This document shows, in pieces, positions 33,603 through 42,309 of a stretch of 64,000 bases of DNA (position 1 is the first letter of the stretch; every line of letters starts with the position of its first letter). Under the pieces are notes generated by a model. The model was given only the letters and a program-made list of their open reading frames with translations. It was not told the origin of the DNA and ran no database searches. Position numbers and translations under genes: made by a program. The stretch is from Phaeobacter piscinae (GTDB lineage Bacteria; Pseudomonadota; Alphaproteobacteria; Rhodobacterales; Rhodobacteraceae): assembly GCF_002407245.1 (NCBI RefSeq), contig NZ_CP010681.1:2852001-2916000 (forward strand). Direction: 5' to 3'.

Positions 33603-34811
33603 TTAGCCGACGACGTTAAATTCCGGCCCATAGGGGTATTTGGTGATGTTCTCATTGTCATCGTCATGGATGATCAGAATGTCATGCTCGCGGTAGCCGC
33701 CTGCACCGGGCTGACCATCCGCGATGGTCAACATCGGCTCCATGGAGATCACCATCCCCGGCTCCAGCACCGTGTCGATGTCCTCGCGCAGCTCCAGACC
33801 GGCCTCGCGGCCATAGTAGTGAGACAGCACACCAAAGGAGTGGCCATAGCCGAAGGTGCGGTATTGCAGCAGATCCTGCTCTTCAAAGAAGGCGTTGATC
33901 TGATGGGTGATTTCCGCACAGCTCGCGCCCGGTTTCAGCAGCGAGATACCCAGCTCATGGGCAGCCACATTGGCCTCCCAGATGCGCAGGGACTCGGCAT
34001 CCACTTCCTTCACGAACATGGTGCGTTCCAGCGCGGTGTAGTAGCCGGAGATCATCGGAAAGGTGTTGAGCGACAGGATATCGCCACGTTCCAGCCTGCG
34101 GGCGGTCACTGGATTATGGGCGCCATCGGTATTGATCCCGGACTGGAACCAGACCCAGCTGTCGCGGTATTCCGCATCCGGGAAGCGTTTGGCGATTTCC
34201 AACTCCATCGCATCGCGACCGGCCATCGCCACGTCGATCTCGCGCGCGCCTTCCTTGACCGCATCCCGGATCGCGAAGCCGCCGACGTCAGCCACCGCCG
34301 CCCCGGCGCGGATCATGTCCAGTTCTGCGGCGGATTTGCCCATGCGCTGGCGCATCGTCGGTTCATAGAGGTCAACCAGCCGAGATGGCGCCAGGAAATG
34401 TTCCAGTTTTGCCTTCTGCAGCAGGGTCAGGTGATCGCTCTCATAGCCGACAACCGCGCCATCGCCCGAAACCGATTTGATCGCACGCCAGAAGTTGTCG
34501 CGCTGCCAGTCGGTATAGGTGATGTTGTCACAAAACGACCGGCGCCAGGGCTGGCCTGCGTCAATACCGGCTGAGATTGTCACTGCCTCAGATGCGGTCA
34601 CCACCATGCCATAGGGGCGACCGAAGGCGCAGTAGGTGAACCCCGAATAGTAGGAGATATTGTGCATCGAGGTGAAGACAGCGGCGGTTACGCCGGTCTC
34701 TGCCATGATTTTTCGCAGACCTGCGATCCGCGCCTCATATTCGGAGACAGCAAATTGCAGCGGCGCCTTTTCACCATTGTGAAAACGATACATTTCAGGA
34801 CGTGCAGTCAT
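33603..34811 (-). CDS. Creatinase (creatine amidinohydrolase), M24 fold
   Basis: 402 residues from ATG 34811 (GGAAGGG upstream). Comparison by memory with the Pseudomonas putida enzyme (403 residues) shows long shared blocks: FTSMHNISYYSGFTYCAFGRPY, GQPWRRSFCDNITYTDWQRDN, WFQSGINTDGAHNPVT with the active His, FPMISGYYTALERTMF, QYRTFGYGHSFGVLSHYYGRE and LELREDIDTVLEPGMV. It converts creatine to sarcosine and urea. As in other creatinases the M24 metal ligands are replaced. No sarcosine oxidase or urease genes are in this window. A plain Xaa-Pro peptidase label would be wrong. Confidence 0.9.
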   Translation of the reverse strand: MTARPEMYRFHNGEKAPLQFAVSEYEARIAGLRKIMAETGVTAAVFTSMHNISYYSGFTYCAFGRPYGMVVTASEAVTISAGIDAGQPWRRSFCDNITYTDWQRDNFWRAIKSVSGDGAVVGYESDHLTLLQKAKLEHFLAPSRLVDLYEPTMRQRMGKSAAELDMIRAGAAVADVGGFAIRDAVKEGAREIDVAMAGRDAMELEIAKRFPDAEYRDSWVWFQSGINTDGAHNPVTARRLERGDILSLNTFPMISGYYTALERTMFVKEVDAESLRIWEANVAAHELGISLLKPGASCAEITHQINAFFEEQDLLQYRTFGYGHSFGVLSHYYGREAGLELREDIDTVLEPGMVISMEPMLTIADGQPGAGGYREHDILIIHDDDNENITKYPYGPEFNVVG

Positions 34812-34970
34812 AGTCGACCCTTCCATCTTACAAGAAAGGTCCCGGCGTTCAGGACAATGTTGTGAGTGAGGGCAGCATGGATCCATGCGGCGACGCCATC
34901 GCCTGGCCCTTGGCGCAAAGGATGCGGCAGAGCTGCGATGCTGGCAAGTCTGATTCCCCGCGATAGGGTC

Positions 34971-35018
34971 GAAAAACGACAAACGCCGCAGGTTTCTACG
35001 GCGTTTGTCGTTTTTTTT
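34971..35018 (-). terminator. Strong terminator after the alpha/beta hydrolase gene
   Basis: Arms AAAAACGACAAACGCCG and CGGCGTTTGTCGTTTTT (17 bp) enclose a ten-base loop. On the minus strand it follows the hydrolase stop (35032), with TTTTT on its far side; the plus strand also ends in eight T, so it may work both ways. Confidence 0.9.
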
Positions 35019-35031
35019 CTGAAGGGTCGGC

Positions 35032-35817
35032 TTACTTGACCAATACCGCAACCAGATCGCTTTCGGGATCAGCCAAGGGTTCGATCACGTTGAAATGATG
35101 TTTGCCGAACGCAATGACGTGATCGGCTCCCCAGGCTTCGGTCAGCCAGACAGCCTGATCTAGAAAGGCCGGGCGCTCGTCACCGCCCACCCAGACTGTG
35201 ACCTCCGCCGGGTAGCGATGTTCCATGTCAATTGGGCTTTCTGCGGCAGCGCCTGCTGCGTCCAGTTTGAACTTTCCGTTCATGGAAGTGCGCAGCAGTG
35301 GCCGCAGATCCGCGAGCGGCGAGATAGGCACAACCACCGTAATTCGTTCACCCACTTCCTTCGGCAAAAGATCCCGGTCTAACATGCGCGCGACCAGATG
35401 CCCGCCTGCAGAATGGCCCGCCAGCGCAATCGGACCCTCTACCTCAGCCGCGATAGCGGTGACAGCCGCGGCGATCTGCTGGGTGATATCAGAAATCCTT
35501 ACCTCCGGGCAAAGATCATAGGAGGGCATGGCGACCGCATAGCCATGCGCCAACGCCCCCACCGCCAGATGCGACCAGCTGGATTTATCAAACGCCAACC
35601 AATAGCCACCATGCACAAAGATCATCAGCCCCTTGGCAGCCCCTTCGGGAAGAAACAGATCATAGCGGTGCCGGGGACCGTCGCCGTAGGGCACATCCAG
35701 ACGGGACCGGTCCCGCATTGCGTTGCGAAAATCTTCGGCCGAGGCTGCCCAGCGCGGCGGGTAGCTGTCAGCGTTTTCGATATAGGCGCCATTTGAATAC
35801 GCGTCGTCGAGCTCCAT
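35032..35817 (-). CDS. Alpha/beta hydrolase, kynurenine-formamidase/BD-FAE-like
   Basis: 261 residues from ATG 35817. Key motifs: FVHGGYWLAFDKSSW (oxyanion-hole HGGYW), ALAGHSAGGHLVARML (nucleophile GHSAGG) and a C-terminal HHFNVIEPLADPESDL with the catalytic His. HGGYW is typical of formamidase-like enzymes and some esterases. The real substrate is not clear. The promoter region is shared with the divergent dehydrogenase gene at 36016 and holds two palindromes, suggesting they may be controlled together. Creatinase follows on the same strand but a strong terminator separates them. Confidence 0.8.
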   Translation of the reverse strand: MELDDAYSNGAYIENADSYPPRWAASAEDFRNAMRDRSRLDVPYGDGPRHRYDLFLPEGAAKGLMIFVHGGYWLAFDKSSWSHLAVGALAHGYAVAMPSYDLCPEVRISDITQQIAAAVTAIAAEVEGPIALAGHSAGGHLVARMLDRDLLPKEVGERITVVVPISPLADLRPLLRTSMNGKFKLDAAGAAAESPIDMEHRYPAEVTVWVGGDERPAFLDQAVWLTEAWGADHVIAFGKHHFNVIEPLADPESDLVAVLVK

Positions 35818-35921
35818 GCCCAATCTCCCTGTTCTTCTTGTTGCCGCTACCTGACAGTCTGGCACAGAACATGTCAAATGACCCGCTCCCTGCTGAGCAG
35901 CGATGCCGTGGAGGTCGCGCC

Positions 35922-35996
35922 CTGAATTTGATCAAATTCTGGACTCACCTATCTTTCTGGACATATCAAGTCACAGCTGATTTGCATTTCGCAAAT
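35922..35996. promoter_or_regulatory. Two palindromes in the gabD/hydrolase divergent promoter
   Basis: Perfect 16-base palindrome GAATTTGATCAAATTC at 35924-35939, and inverted repeat ATTTGC/GCAAAT around five bases at 35980-35996. They lie about 77-92 and 20-36 bases before the dehydrogenase start. Likely operator sites; no regulator gene is adjacent. Confidence 0.6.
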
Positions 35997-36015
35997 GACA
36001 TACGGGAGGTCCGCA

Positions 36016-37491
36016 ATGCTCGACGCAACCACTGATCTGAAATCACTGCTCACCGATCCCAGCCTGCTGGAACCGCGTGCCTATATTGGCGGCGGTTTTG
36101 TCGATGGCCAGGATGGCACATTCGAAGTGAAAAACCCGGCGCGTGGCGATGTGATTGCCAATGTGGCGGACGTCAGCCGCTCGCAGGTGGCAGGCGCCAT
36201 CGCGCAGGCTGAAGTTGCTCAGAAGGGTTGGGCCAAATGGACCGGCAAGGAGCGTGCCAATGTTCTGCGCAAATGGTTTGATCTGATGATGGAGAATCAG
36301 GAAGACCTGGCCGTCATCCTGACCGCCGAAATGGGCAAACCCCTGGCCGAGTCGCGCGGCGAGATCGCTTATGGCGCGTCCTTCATTGAGTTCTTTGCCG
36401 AAGAAGCCAAACGTATCTATGGCGAGACCATTCCCGGCCATCAGCGCGACAAGCGCATCACGGTGCTGAAGCAGCCCATCGGGGTGGCCGCCTCCATCAC
36501 GCCCTGGAATTTTCCCAACGCGATGATCACCCGCAAGGCCGGTCCGGCACTGGCTGCGGGCTGTGCTTTTGTCGCGCGACCTGCCGAATTGACACCGCTG
36601 TCTGCGACCGCATTGGCCGTCCTGGCAGAGCGCGCGGGCATTCCGGCAGGTGTGTTCAACGTCGTCACCTCCTCCAATGCATCTGAGACCGGCAAGGAGT
36701 TCTGCGAGAACAACGCTGTGCGCAAGCTGACCTTTACTGGCTCCACCGAAGTTGGCCGCATCCTGATGCGGCAGGCGGCAGATACCGTTATGAAATGCTC
36801 GATGGAACTGGGCGGCAACGCACCGTTCATCGTCTTTGATGATGCTGACCTCGACGCCGCGGTCGAGGGCGCGATCATGTGCAAGTTCCGCAACAACGGC
36901 CAGACCTGTGTCTGTGCCAACCGGATCTATGTACAGGCGGGTGTTTACGATGCCTTTGCTGCGAAGCTGAAAGAAGCCGTGGCCAAAATGACCGTGGGCG
37001 ATGGGCTCGCTGAGGGCACCCAATTTGGCCCACTGATCAACGAGAAAGCCGTCGAAAAGGTGCAAGCCCATATCGCCGATGCAAAGGAAAAAGGCGCTGA
37101 GGTGATCCTAGGCGGCAATCCATCGGAGCTGGGCGGCACCTTCTTTGAGCCGACCATTCTTACGGGCGCGACCCAGGACATGGTTTTCTCTCAGGACGAG
37201 ACCTTTGGCCCGATGGCGCCTCTCTTCAAGTTTGAGACCGAAGATGACGTGATCGACATGGCCAATGACACCATCTTTGGCCTGGCCTCCTACTTTTACG
37301 CCAAGGATCTGAGCCGGGTCTACAAGGTGGCCGAAGCACTGGAATATGGGATCGTCGGCGTCAACACCGGCATCATCTCGACAGAGGTGGCCCCATTTGG
37401 TGGCGTCAAACAGTCGGGCCTGGGCCGCGAAGGCAGCCATCACGGCATCGAAGACTATCTGGAGATGAAATACATCTGCATGTCGGTCTGA
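36016..37491 (+). CDS. gabD: NAD(P)-dependent succinate-semialdehyde dehydrogenase-type aldehyde dehydrogenase
   Basis: 491 residues from ATG 36016 (GGGAGG upstream). ALDH features: ITPWNFPNAMITRKAGPALAAGC (cofactor strand), LTFTGSTEVGRILM, catalytic Glu in MELGGNAPFIVF and catalytic Cys in NNGQTCVCANRIYV (residue ~300). The C-terminal FGLASYFYAKDLSRVY and GIISTEVAPFGGVKQSGLGREGS match the GabD branch, including the SS-A loop. It oxidises succinate semialdehyde to succinate. No 4-aminobutyrate aminotransferase is next to it here. Other semialdehydes (glutarate) are possible. Confidence 0.88.
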   Translation: MLDATTDLKSLLTDPSLLEPRAYIGGGFVDGQDGTFEVKNPARGDVIANVADVSRSQVAGAIAQAEVAQKGWAKWTGKERANVLRKWFDLMMENQEDLAVILTAEMGKPLAESRGEIAYGASFIEFFAEEAKRIYGETIPGHQRDKRITVLKQPIGVAASITPWNFPNAMITRKAGPALAAGCAFVARPAELTPLSATALAVLAERAGIPAGVFNVVTSSNASETGKEFCENNAVRKLTFTGSTEVGRILMRQAADTVMKCSMELGGNAPFIVFDDADLDAAVEGAIMCKFRNNGQTCVCANRIYVQAGVYDAFAAKLKEAVAKMTVGDGLAEGTQFGPLINEKAVEKVQAHIADAKEKGAEVILGGNPSELGGTFFEPTILTGATQDMVFSQDETFGPMAPLFKFETEDDVIDMANDTIFGLASYFYAKDLSRVYKVAEALEYGIVGVNTGIISTEVAPFGGVKQSGLGREGSHHGIEDYLEMKYICMSV

Positions 37492-37623
37492 TCCGCATCG
37501 GAAGGCCTCGGCTGACCGCAGCCGGGGCCGATCATCGTCAAAACGACATCGAACCGTCACAGTCCTTTTACGCGGGCACGGCAGGAGGTTGGGCAATCAA
37601 CTGTCCAATTTTCGGAGTAGCCG

Positions 37624-39813
37624 ATGTTTCCGCGTCTCATGTGCCTGACCTCTGCGCTGGCCCTTACCGCTGGTATTGCCCAGGCAGAAAAATCCTTTAA
37701 CCGCATCGCCGCCTTCCCGGTGGTTCAGAACATGGCCGCCGGAGAAGATACATCACGCGAAACCTCGCCAGAAATCATCGGCGCCACAGCCGATGGCATG
37801 ACATTGGTCTACACCGACAGTCCGTTGGAGGCTCTGGGGCTGATTGATATCACCGATCCGGCCACCCCAGCGCCCAAGGGCAATATCGCACTGCCGGGTG
37901 AGCCGACATCGGTCGCAGTCATTGGCAGCACCGCCTATGTCGGCATCAATACCTCCGAAAGCTACACACAGCCCTCGGGCCTGCTGAAATCTATCGACAC
38001 GGAAACCGGCGCTGAAACGGGCTCCTGTGATTTGGGGGGCCAGCCGGACTCGGTCGCGAAATCCAGGGACGGCGGATTTCTCGCTGTGGCGATTGAAAAC
38101 GAGCGGGACGAAGACTTGAACGATGGCATGCTGCCACAGATGCCCGCGGGCAATCTGGTGCTGATGAACACCACCAAGGAAGGCCTTGATTGCGCGTCGA
38201 TGAAAGTTGTCAGCCTCACGGGTCTTGCAGATATCGCAGGTGAGGATCCGGAGCCTGAATATGTCGCGATCAACGGGCTTGGGGAAACCGTCGTCACATT
38301 ACAGGAAAACAACCACCTCGTGATTGTCTCTAAGGACGGCGAGATCCTGAACCATTTCTCTGCCGGTTCTGTGGACCTTGACGGTATCGACGCCTCGGAC
38401 GAACGCGGTGCGCTGATATTTGACGAAAGCCAGACAGAGCGCTTGCGTGAACCCGATGCCGTCACTTGGATTGACGACACGCACTTCGCCACCGCAAACG
38501 AAGGCGACTATCACGGGGGATCGCGGGGCTGGACGATCTTCAACAAGGACGGCACCATCATTTACGACAGCGGCGCCTCCTTTGAACATGCCATCGTGCA
38601 GATCGGACACTACCCGGACAAACGCTCTGATGCCAAAGGGGTTGAACCCGAAAGCGTGACCTTCGCCGAATTCGACGGCACACCCTATGTGTTTGTCGGG
38701 GCAGAACGCGCGTCGGTGGTGGGGGTCTATGATGTTACGGATCCTGCCAATCCGGTTCTCACCCAGCTGCTACCGTCTGGGGTTGGGCCAGAAGGATACG
38801 CCGTCATTCCCGAACGCAATCTGCTGGTTTCGGCCAATGAGAAGGATCTGATCGAAGACAAAGGCCCCCGCGCCCACGTCATGATGTATGAATTGCAAGA
38901 CGGCGCGCCGACCTATCCGCATCTGACCTCTGCCGGAGCGGATGAATTGATCGGCTGGGGCGCGCTCTCTGGCATGGTGGCGGATGCGGATGGCATGATC
39001 TACGCGGTCAACGACAGTTTCTATGGCTTCCAGCCGTCGATCTTCAAAATTGATCCCAGTCAGACACCTGCCCGTATCACCGACGTGATCCGCATCCATC
39101 GCCAAGACGGCAACCCGGCCCAGAAACTGGATCTGGAAGGCATTACACTGGACGGCAAAGGTGGCTTTTATGTTGCCTCTGAAGGGCGCACTGATCGGGT
39201 GACCCCACATGCCATCTACCACGTCTCCAAAGACGGCCTCATCAAAGCCAAGAGTGGCGAAATCGGGCTGCCTGCCGAGTTGATGGCCGTTGAAAAACGC
39301 TTTGGCTTTGAAGGGATCAGCAAAGTTGGTGACACGCTCTGGATGGCGATCCAGCGCGAATGGAAGGATGACCCCAAAAACCACGTCAAACTTGTAGCCT
39401 ACAACCTTGAGACCAAGGAATGGGGCGCCGTCCACTATCCCAAGGCAGAACCGGACACCGGATGGGTTGGCCTGTCGGAGATCGTGGCCCATGGCGACTA
39501 TGTCTATGTGATTGAACGCGACAACCAGCATGATTTCCGCGCTGTCACCAAGAAGGTCTATCGCGTTCCGCTGGCCGAGATGACGCCGACCCCGTTGGGT
39601 GGTGATCTGCCGGTGGTCAGCAAAGAACTGGTGCGTGATCTGCTGCCGGATCTGACCGCGACCGGCGGCTATGTTCTGGATAAGATCGAAGGGCTGGCCA
39701 TCACCGCCGAGGGCGAAGGGTTCATCGTAACCGATAATGATGGCGTCGATGATGCCTCCGGCGAGACGATGTTCTTTTCCATCGGTCAGATGAACATGCC
39801 GACCGTCAACTGA
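37624..39813 (+). CDS. Secreted protein with N-terminal propeller-like region and C-terminal phytase/esterase-like domain
   Basis: 729 residues with an N-terminal signal peptide (LMCLTSALALTAGIAQA). Residues 45-430 hold repeated beta blades with SPLEALGLIDITDPATPAPKG, VFVGAERASVVGVYDVTDPANP (LVIVDVSDP-like repeats, about residues 75 and 365). Residues 450-725 resemble the esterase-like/phytase-like propeller family (PF13449, by memory): LDLEGITLDGKGGFYVASEGRTDR, FGFEGISKVGDTLWMAIQRE, KIEGLAITAEGEGFIVTDND. Acidic loops (DNDGVDD) could bind calcium. Phosphate or ester release outside the cytoplasm is a guess. Transcribed alone. Confidence 0.78.
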   Translation: MFPRLMCLTSALALTAGIAQAEKSFNRIAAFPVVQNMAAGEDTSRETSPEIIGATADGMTLVYTDSPLEALGLIDITDPATPAPKGNIALPGEPTSVAVIGSTAYVGINTSESYTQPSGLLKSIDTETGAETGSCDLGGQPDSVAKSRDGGFLAVAIENERDEDLNDGMLPQMPAGNLVLMNTTKEGLDCASMKVVSLTGLADIAGEDPEPEYVAINGLGETVVTLQENNHLVIVSKDGEILNHFSAGSVDLDGIDASDERGALIFDESQTERLREPDAVTWIDDTHFATANEGDYHGGSRGWTIFNKDGTIIYDSGASFEHAIVQIGHYPDKRSDAKGVEPESVTFAEFDGTPYVFVGAERASVVGVYDVTDPANPVLTQLLPSGVGPEGYAVIPERNLLVSANEKDLIEDKGPRAHVMMYELQDGAPTYPHLTSAGADELIGWGALSGMVADADGMIYAVNDSFYGFQPSIFKIDPSQTPARITDVIRIHRQDGNPAQKLDLEGITLDGKGGFYVASEGRTDRVTPHAIYHVSKDGLIKAKSGEIGLPAELMAVEKRFGFEGISKVGDTLWMAIQREWKDDPKNHVKLVAYNLETKEWGAVHYPKAEPDTGWVGLSEIVAHGDYVYVIERDNQHDFRAVTKKVYRVPLAEMTPTPLGGDLPVVSKELVRDLLPDLTATGGYVLDKIEGLAITAEGEGFIVTDNDGVDDASGETMFFSIGQMNMPTVN

Positions 39814-39845
39814 CCTCATCCACTCCGCGTGTCGACATACCAAAA

Positions 39846-39872
39846 CAGCCCCCCGATAGCATCGGGGGGCTG
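39846..39872 (-). terminator. Terminator between the phytase-like and Hsp20 genes
   Basis: AGCCCCCCGAT, loop AGC, ATCGGGGGGCT. On the minus strand the stem is followed by GTTTTG, so it best serves the Hsp20 gene; it may also act on the plus strand. Confidence 0.75.
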
Positions 39873-39920
39873 CTGCATTCAAAGCTGTCAGATCAGGAAG
39901 ATCAGGGCAGCTTAGTTGAA

Positions 39921-40379
39921 TTAGTTGACGGTCTTGGCGTCCAGTTCAGGCGCCTTGCCGGTTGCGATTTCGATCCGGCGCGGTTTCAGCGCCTCTGGCA
40001 CCTCGCGCTGCAGATCGATGTGCAGCATACCGTCGGAGTGGCTGGCACCGGTGACGCGCACATGGTCGGCCAGGGTAAACCGGCGTTCAAATGCGCGGGT
40101 GGCGATGCCACGGTGCAGGTAGGTACGGTCGCCGTCGTCTTCGGACTTCTTCGCCGAAACGACCAGCGCGTTTTCTTTCACCTCGACACCCAGATCAGCC
40201 TCGGAAAAGCCCGCAACGGCAATCGAGATACGATAGGCATCTGCAGCGGTTTTTTCGATATTGTAAGGGGGATAGCTCGGCTGCGCGACGTCAGAACTCA
40301 GGGCGCGATCCATCAGGTCGGCAATCTGATCAAAGCCGATGGTGGCCCGGTGCAGCGGTGCAAAATCAAAACTACGCAT
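39921..40379 (-). CDS. Small heat-shock protein, IbpA/Hsp20 family
   Basis: 152 residues. It begins MRSFDFAPLHRATIGFDQIADLMDRAL and has YPPYNIEKTAADAYRISIAVAGF, the start of the alpha-crystallin domain (residues 35-130), with HRGIATRAFERRFTLADHVRV and DGMLHIDLQREVPEALKPRRI; the C-terminal tail has the I-x-I-type motif (RRIEI). This is the class A IbpA form of alphaproteobacteria: an ATP-independent holdase for unfolding proteins. The mRNA leader contains a hairpin that hides the ribosome site (see next entry). Confidence 0.93.
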   Translation of the reverse strand: MRSFDFAPLHRATIGFDQIADLMDRALSSDVAQPSYPPYNIEKTAADAYRISIAVAGFSEADLGVEVKENALVVSAKKSEDDGDRTYLHRGIATRAFERRFTLADHVRVTGASHSDGMLHIDLQREVPEALKPRRIEIATGKAPELDAKTVN

Positions 40380-40478
40380 GTGTCATCCTCATTCGTGAGC
40401 GATTTCTACGTGCCCTCCCATCAGGGACAGGCGTTTGGAATGTCGGACCCCGATCATCGGCGATCCGAACAGAACTGA
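40380..40478 (-). promoter_or_regulatory. ROSE-like RNA thermometer in the hsp20 leader (candidate)
   Basis: In the minus-strand mRNA, TCGCTCA (40402-40396) can pair with TGAGGA (40391-40386) around a CGAA loop. The AGGA ribosome site lies in the paired arm, 6 bases before the ATG, and one G (of TCGCTC) bulges out, the arrangement typical of ROSE elements in alphaproteobacterial ibpA genes. Upstream stems of the usual ROSE leader were not worked out. Confidence 0.55.
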
Positions 40479-40512
40479 GATAAGGGCTGAAATTGTCGGT
40501 TCAAGAGGTGGT

Positions 40513-41328
40513 TTATCCGCCGGGGCGGACAAATTTCGCACCGCCCGCCGACGTGCCACTGCCCACGCGGATACGCTTAATTCGCCGATCCGGTGCCGCC
40601 ACTGGACTGCGGCGCAGCTGTGCTTTCAGCTCGGCCACCCTTTGCGGCAGTTTCATGCCAAAGGCCACCTGCTTACCACCGTATAGGCCTCCGCCGGAAA
40701 TCAGCGCTAGAATACGCCCTCGTCCCCCCACCTGCGAGAACACTGGCGCACCGGAAGAGCCGAAGGTGACGTTGCAATCGATCATCAAGACATCCGCACG
40801 TTCGGCCATCAGATTGCAATGGCGCTGGCGCGACAAGGCCTCGGCACGGCCCATCCCGTAGGACGTCACCGATATATCGCGTCCGTAGTCCCGGCCGGAA
40901 TGCAGCGCGAAGGCACTCGCCAAACCACTGGTCACAGGGGCCGCCAGCCGGATCAATGCAACATCATGGCGGATATTCTCAAGATCAAGCCGCCCACCCG
41001 ATCGAAACTCTGGGTCTGCTGCAATCTGCAAGGCCTGGCGCTCGGCAATGGCCACGCCATCGCGCAGGCCCGCGCGAAAGGTGATTTGGTCAGCCGGGCG
41101 CAGGTTGTGGCGCTGATCATAGACGCAATGCGCCGCAGTCAACACCAGATCCGGCGCAATCAGCGTGCCGGTGCAAAACCCCTGCCCGTTCAGCTCCAGC
41201 CGCCCGACTGCCTCCCACCCCAGGAGGTCATCACGGTCGGTCAGACGCCGCAACCCGGTATCCTGTGCGGCTGCCACAGTCGCATAGAGCGCGGTCACAA
41301 CAGTTAGGACAAACGCGCCGAGTCTCAT
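40513..41328 (-). CDS. Trypsin-like serine protease (second of a tandem pair)
   Basis: 271 residues with a signal peptide (LGAFVLTVVTALYATVAAAQ). Catalytic His in LVLTAAHCVYD, Asp in RHDVALIRLAAPV and Ser in VTFGSSGAPVFS (GSSGxP), all in chymotrypsin-fold context. It is secreted, probably to the periplasm. The C-terminal tail ends with a basic stretch and GAKF, also found in its neighbour. Its ATG overlaps the stop of the neighbour gene (ATGA), so both are made together. Similarity over the catalytic blocks shows an internal duplication. Substrates unknown. Confidence 0.9.
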   Translation of the reverse strand: MRLGAFVLTVVTALYATVAAAQDTGLRRLTDRDDLLGWEAVGRLELNGQGFCTGTLIAPDLVLTAAHCVYDQRHNLRPADQITFRAGLRDGVAIAERQALQIAADPEFRSGGRLDLENIRHDVALIRLAAPVTSGLASAFALHSGRDYGRDISVTSYGMGRAEALSRQRHCNLMAERADVLMIDCNVTFGSSGAPVFSQVGGRGRILALISGGGLYGGKQVAFGMKLPQRVAELKAQLRRSPVAAPDRRIKRIRVGSGTSAGGAKFVRPGG

Positions 41329-42179
41329 TGGCTGATGAACTTTGCGCCGGAATTGCTCCGACGTTCACCCACTTTCACGCGGCCAACACCGGGGGGCATT
41401 TGGCCGCCGATCCGACTGCCGGTGAGCTGCGCACGCAACAGCGCCAATTCCTCTGCCAGAGCCGAGCCAAGGGCGACCTGCTGACCGGAAACCTCCGCCT
41501 TGGCAGAGACCACCGACACGATCTTGGGGCGCCCTGCGTCAAAGGAAAACACCGGCGCACCGGACGAGCCATAGTCCACGTCGCAGGACATCACCAACAC
41601 GCCCTCCTGCCGAGCCATCACCGCGCAGACATCCTGCAGCGACGGCGCCTCAGAGCGGTCATGCGCGTAAGACACCACACCAATCCGCGCGCCCTTCTGT
41701 GGGCGCTGATCGGTTTCAAATGGCATCACGGTGGTGTTGCGGATGGGCCGCTGCAACTGCAGCAGCGCGATATCGTTGCGCACCCGGTCTGTCGAGACTT
41801 TGCCATCGTAGATGTAGCTGGGGTGGATGACCGCCTGGCGGATGCTGCGATAGGCCGAGGCGCGCCCGTTGCGCCATCCCGCAAGAAATTCGATGGTCTG
41901 CGGTGCGATCCGGGTCCGACTGTCGCGGTCATAAAGACAATGCGCCGCTGTCAGCACCAGATCAGGCGCAATCAATGCACCGGTACAGAAGCCTTCTCCG
42001 TTGACGTCAAGCCGTCCGACCGCCTGCCAATCCCGCCCCGCCTCTGTGGTTTCCAACCGTAGCAGGCGGCTGTCGTCAGCGCTTGCACTCGTCGGCGCGG
42101 CGATACAGACCAGCCCGATGGAGACCAGCGCTGCCGCCAGTGACAGCATCCGCTGCCGGATCGGTTTCTTTACGCTCAT
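41325..42179 (-). CDS. Trypsin-like serine protease (first of a tandem pair)
   Basis: 284 residues from ATG 42179; a longer reading from 42359 would run into the upstream region and lacks a signal peptide. The signal peptide is MLSLAAALVSIGLVCIAAPTSASA. Catalytic His lies in LVLTAAHCLYDRD, Asp in RNDIALLQLQRPI, Ser in VDYGSSGAPVFSFD. The cysteine pair of the paralogue is partly kept (GEGFCTGALIAPDL). The C-terminus RSNSGAKFISQ shares the terminal GAKF motif with the neighbour. It is the upstream member of the two-gene unit and follows the glcF 3' end by 130 bases. Confidence 0.9.
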   Translation of the reverse strand: MSVKKPIRQRMLSLAAALVSIGLVCIAAPTSASADDSRLLRLETTEAGRDWQAVGRLDVNGEGFCTGALIAPDLVLTAAHCLYDRDSRTRIAPQTIEFLAGWRNGRASAYRSIRQAVIHPSYIYDGKVSTDRVRNDIALLQLQRPIRNTTVMPFETDQRPQKGARIGVVSYAHDRSEAPSLQDVCAVMARQEGVLVMSCDVDYGSSGAPVFSFDAGRPKIVSVVSAKAEVSGQQVALGSALAEELALLRAQLTGSRIGGQMPPGVGRVKVGERRSNSGAKFISQ

Positions 42180-42309
42180 CACCCTGCCAGCCCCATGTCC
42201 CAATCGCTCCCGTTTCAGGGTATGCTTTGCTTGGGGCGAAATTACGGCAGCAGGATCCGGAATGCACCCGGCCTGTGGGCGGTCGGCAGCGACATCTTGC
42301 CGAGCTGCA

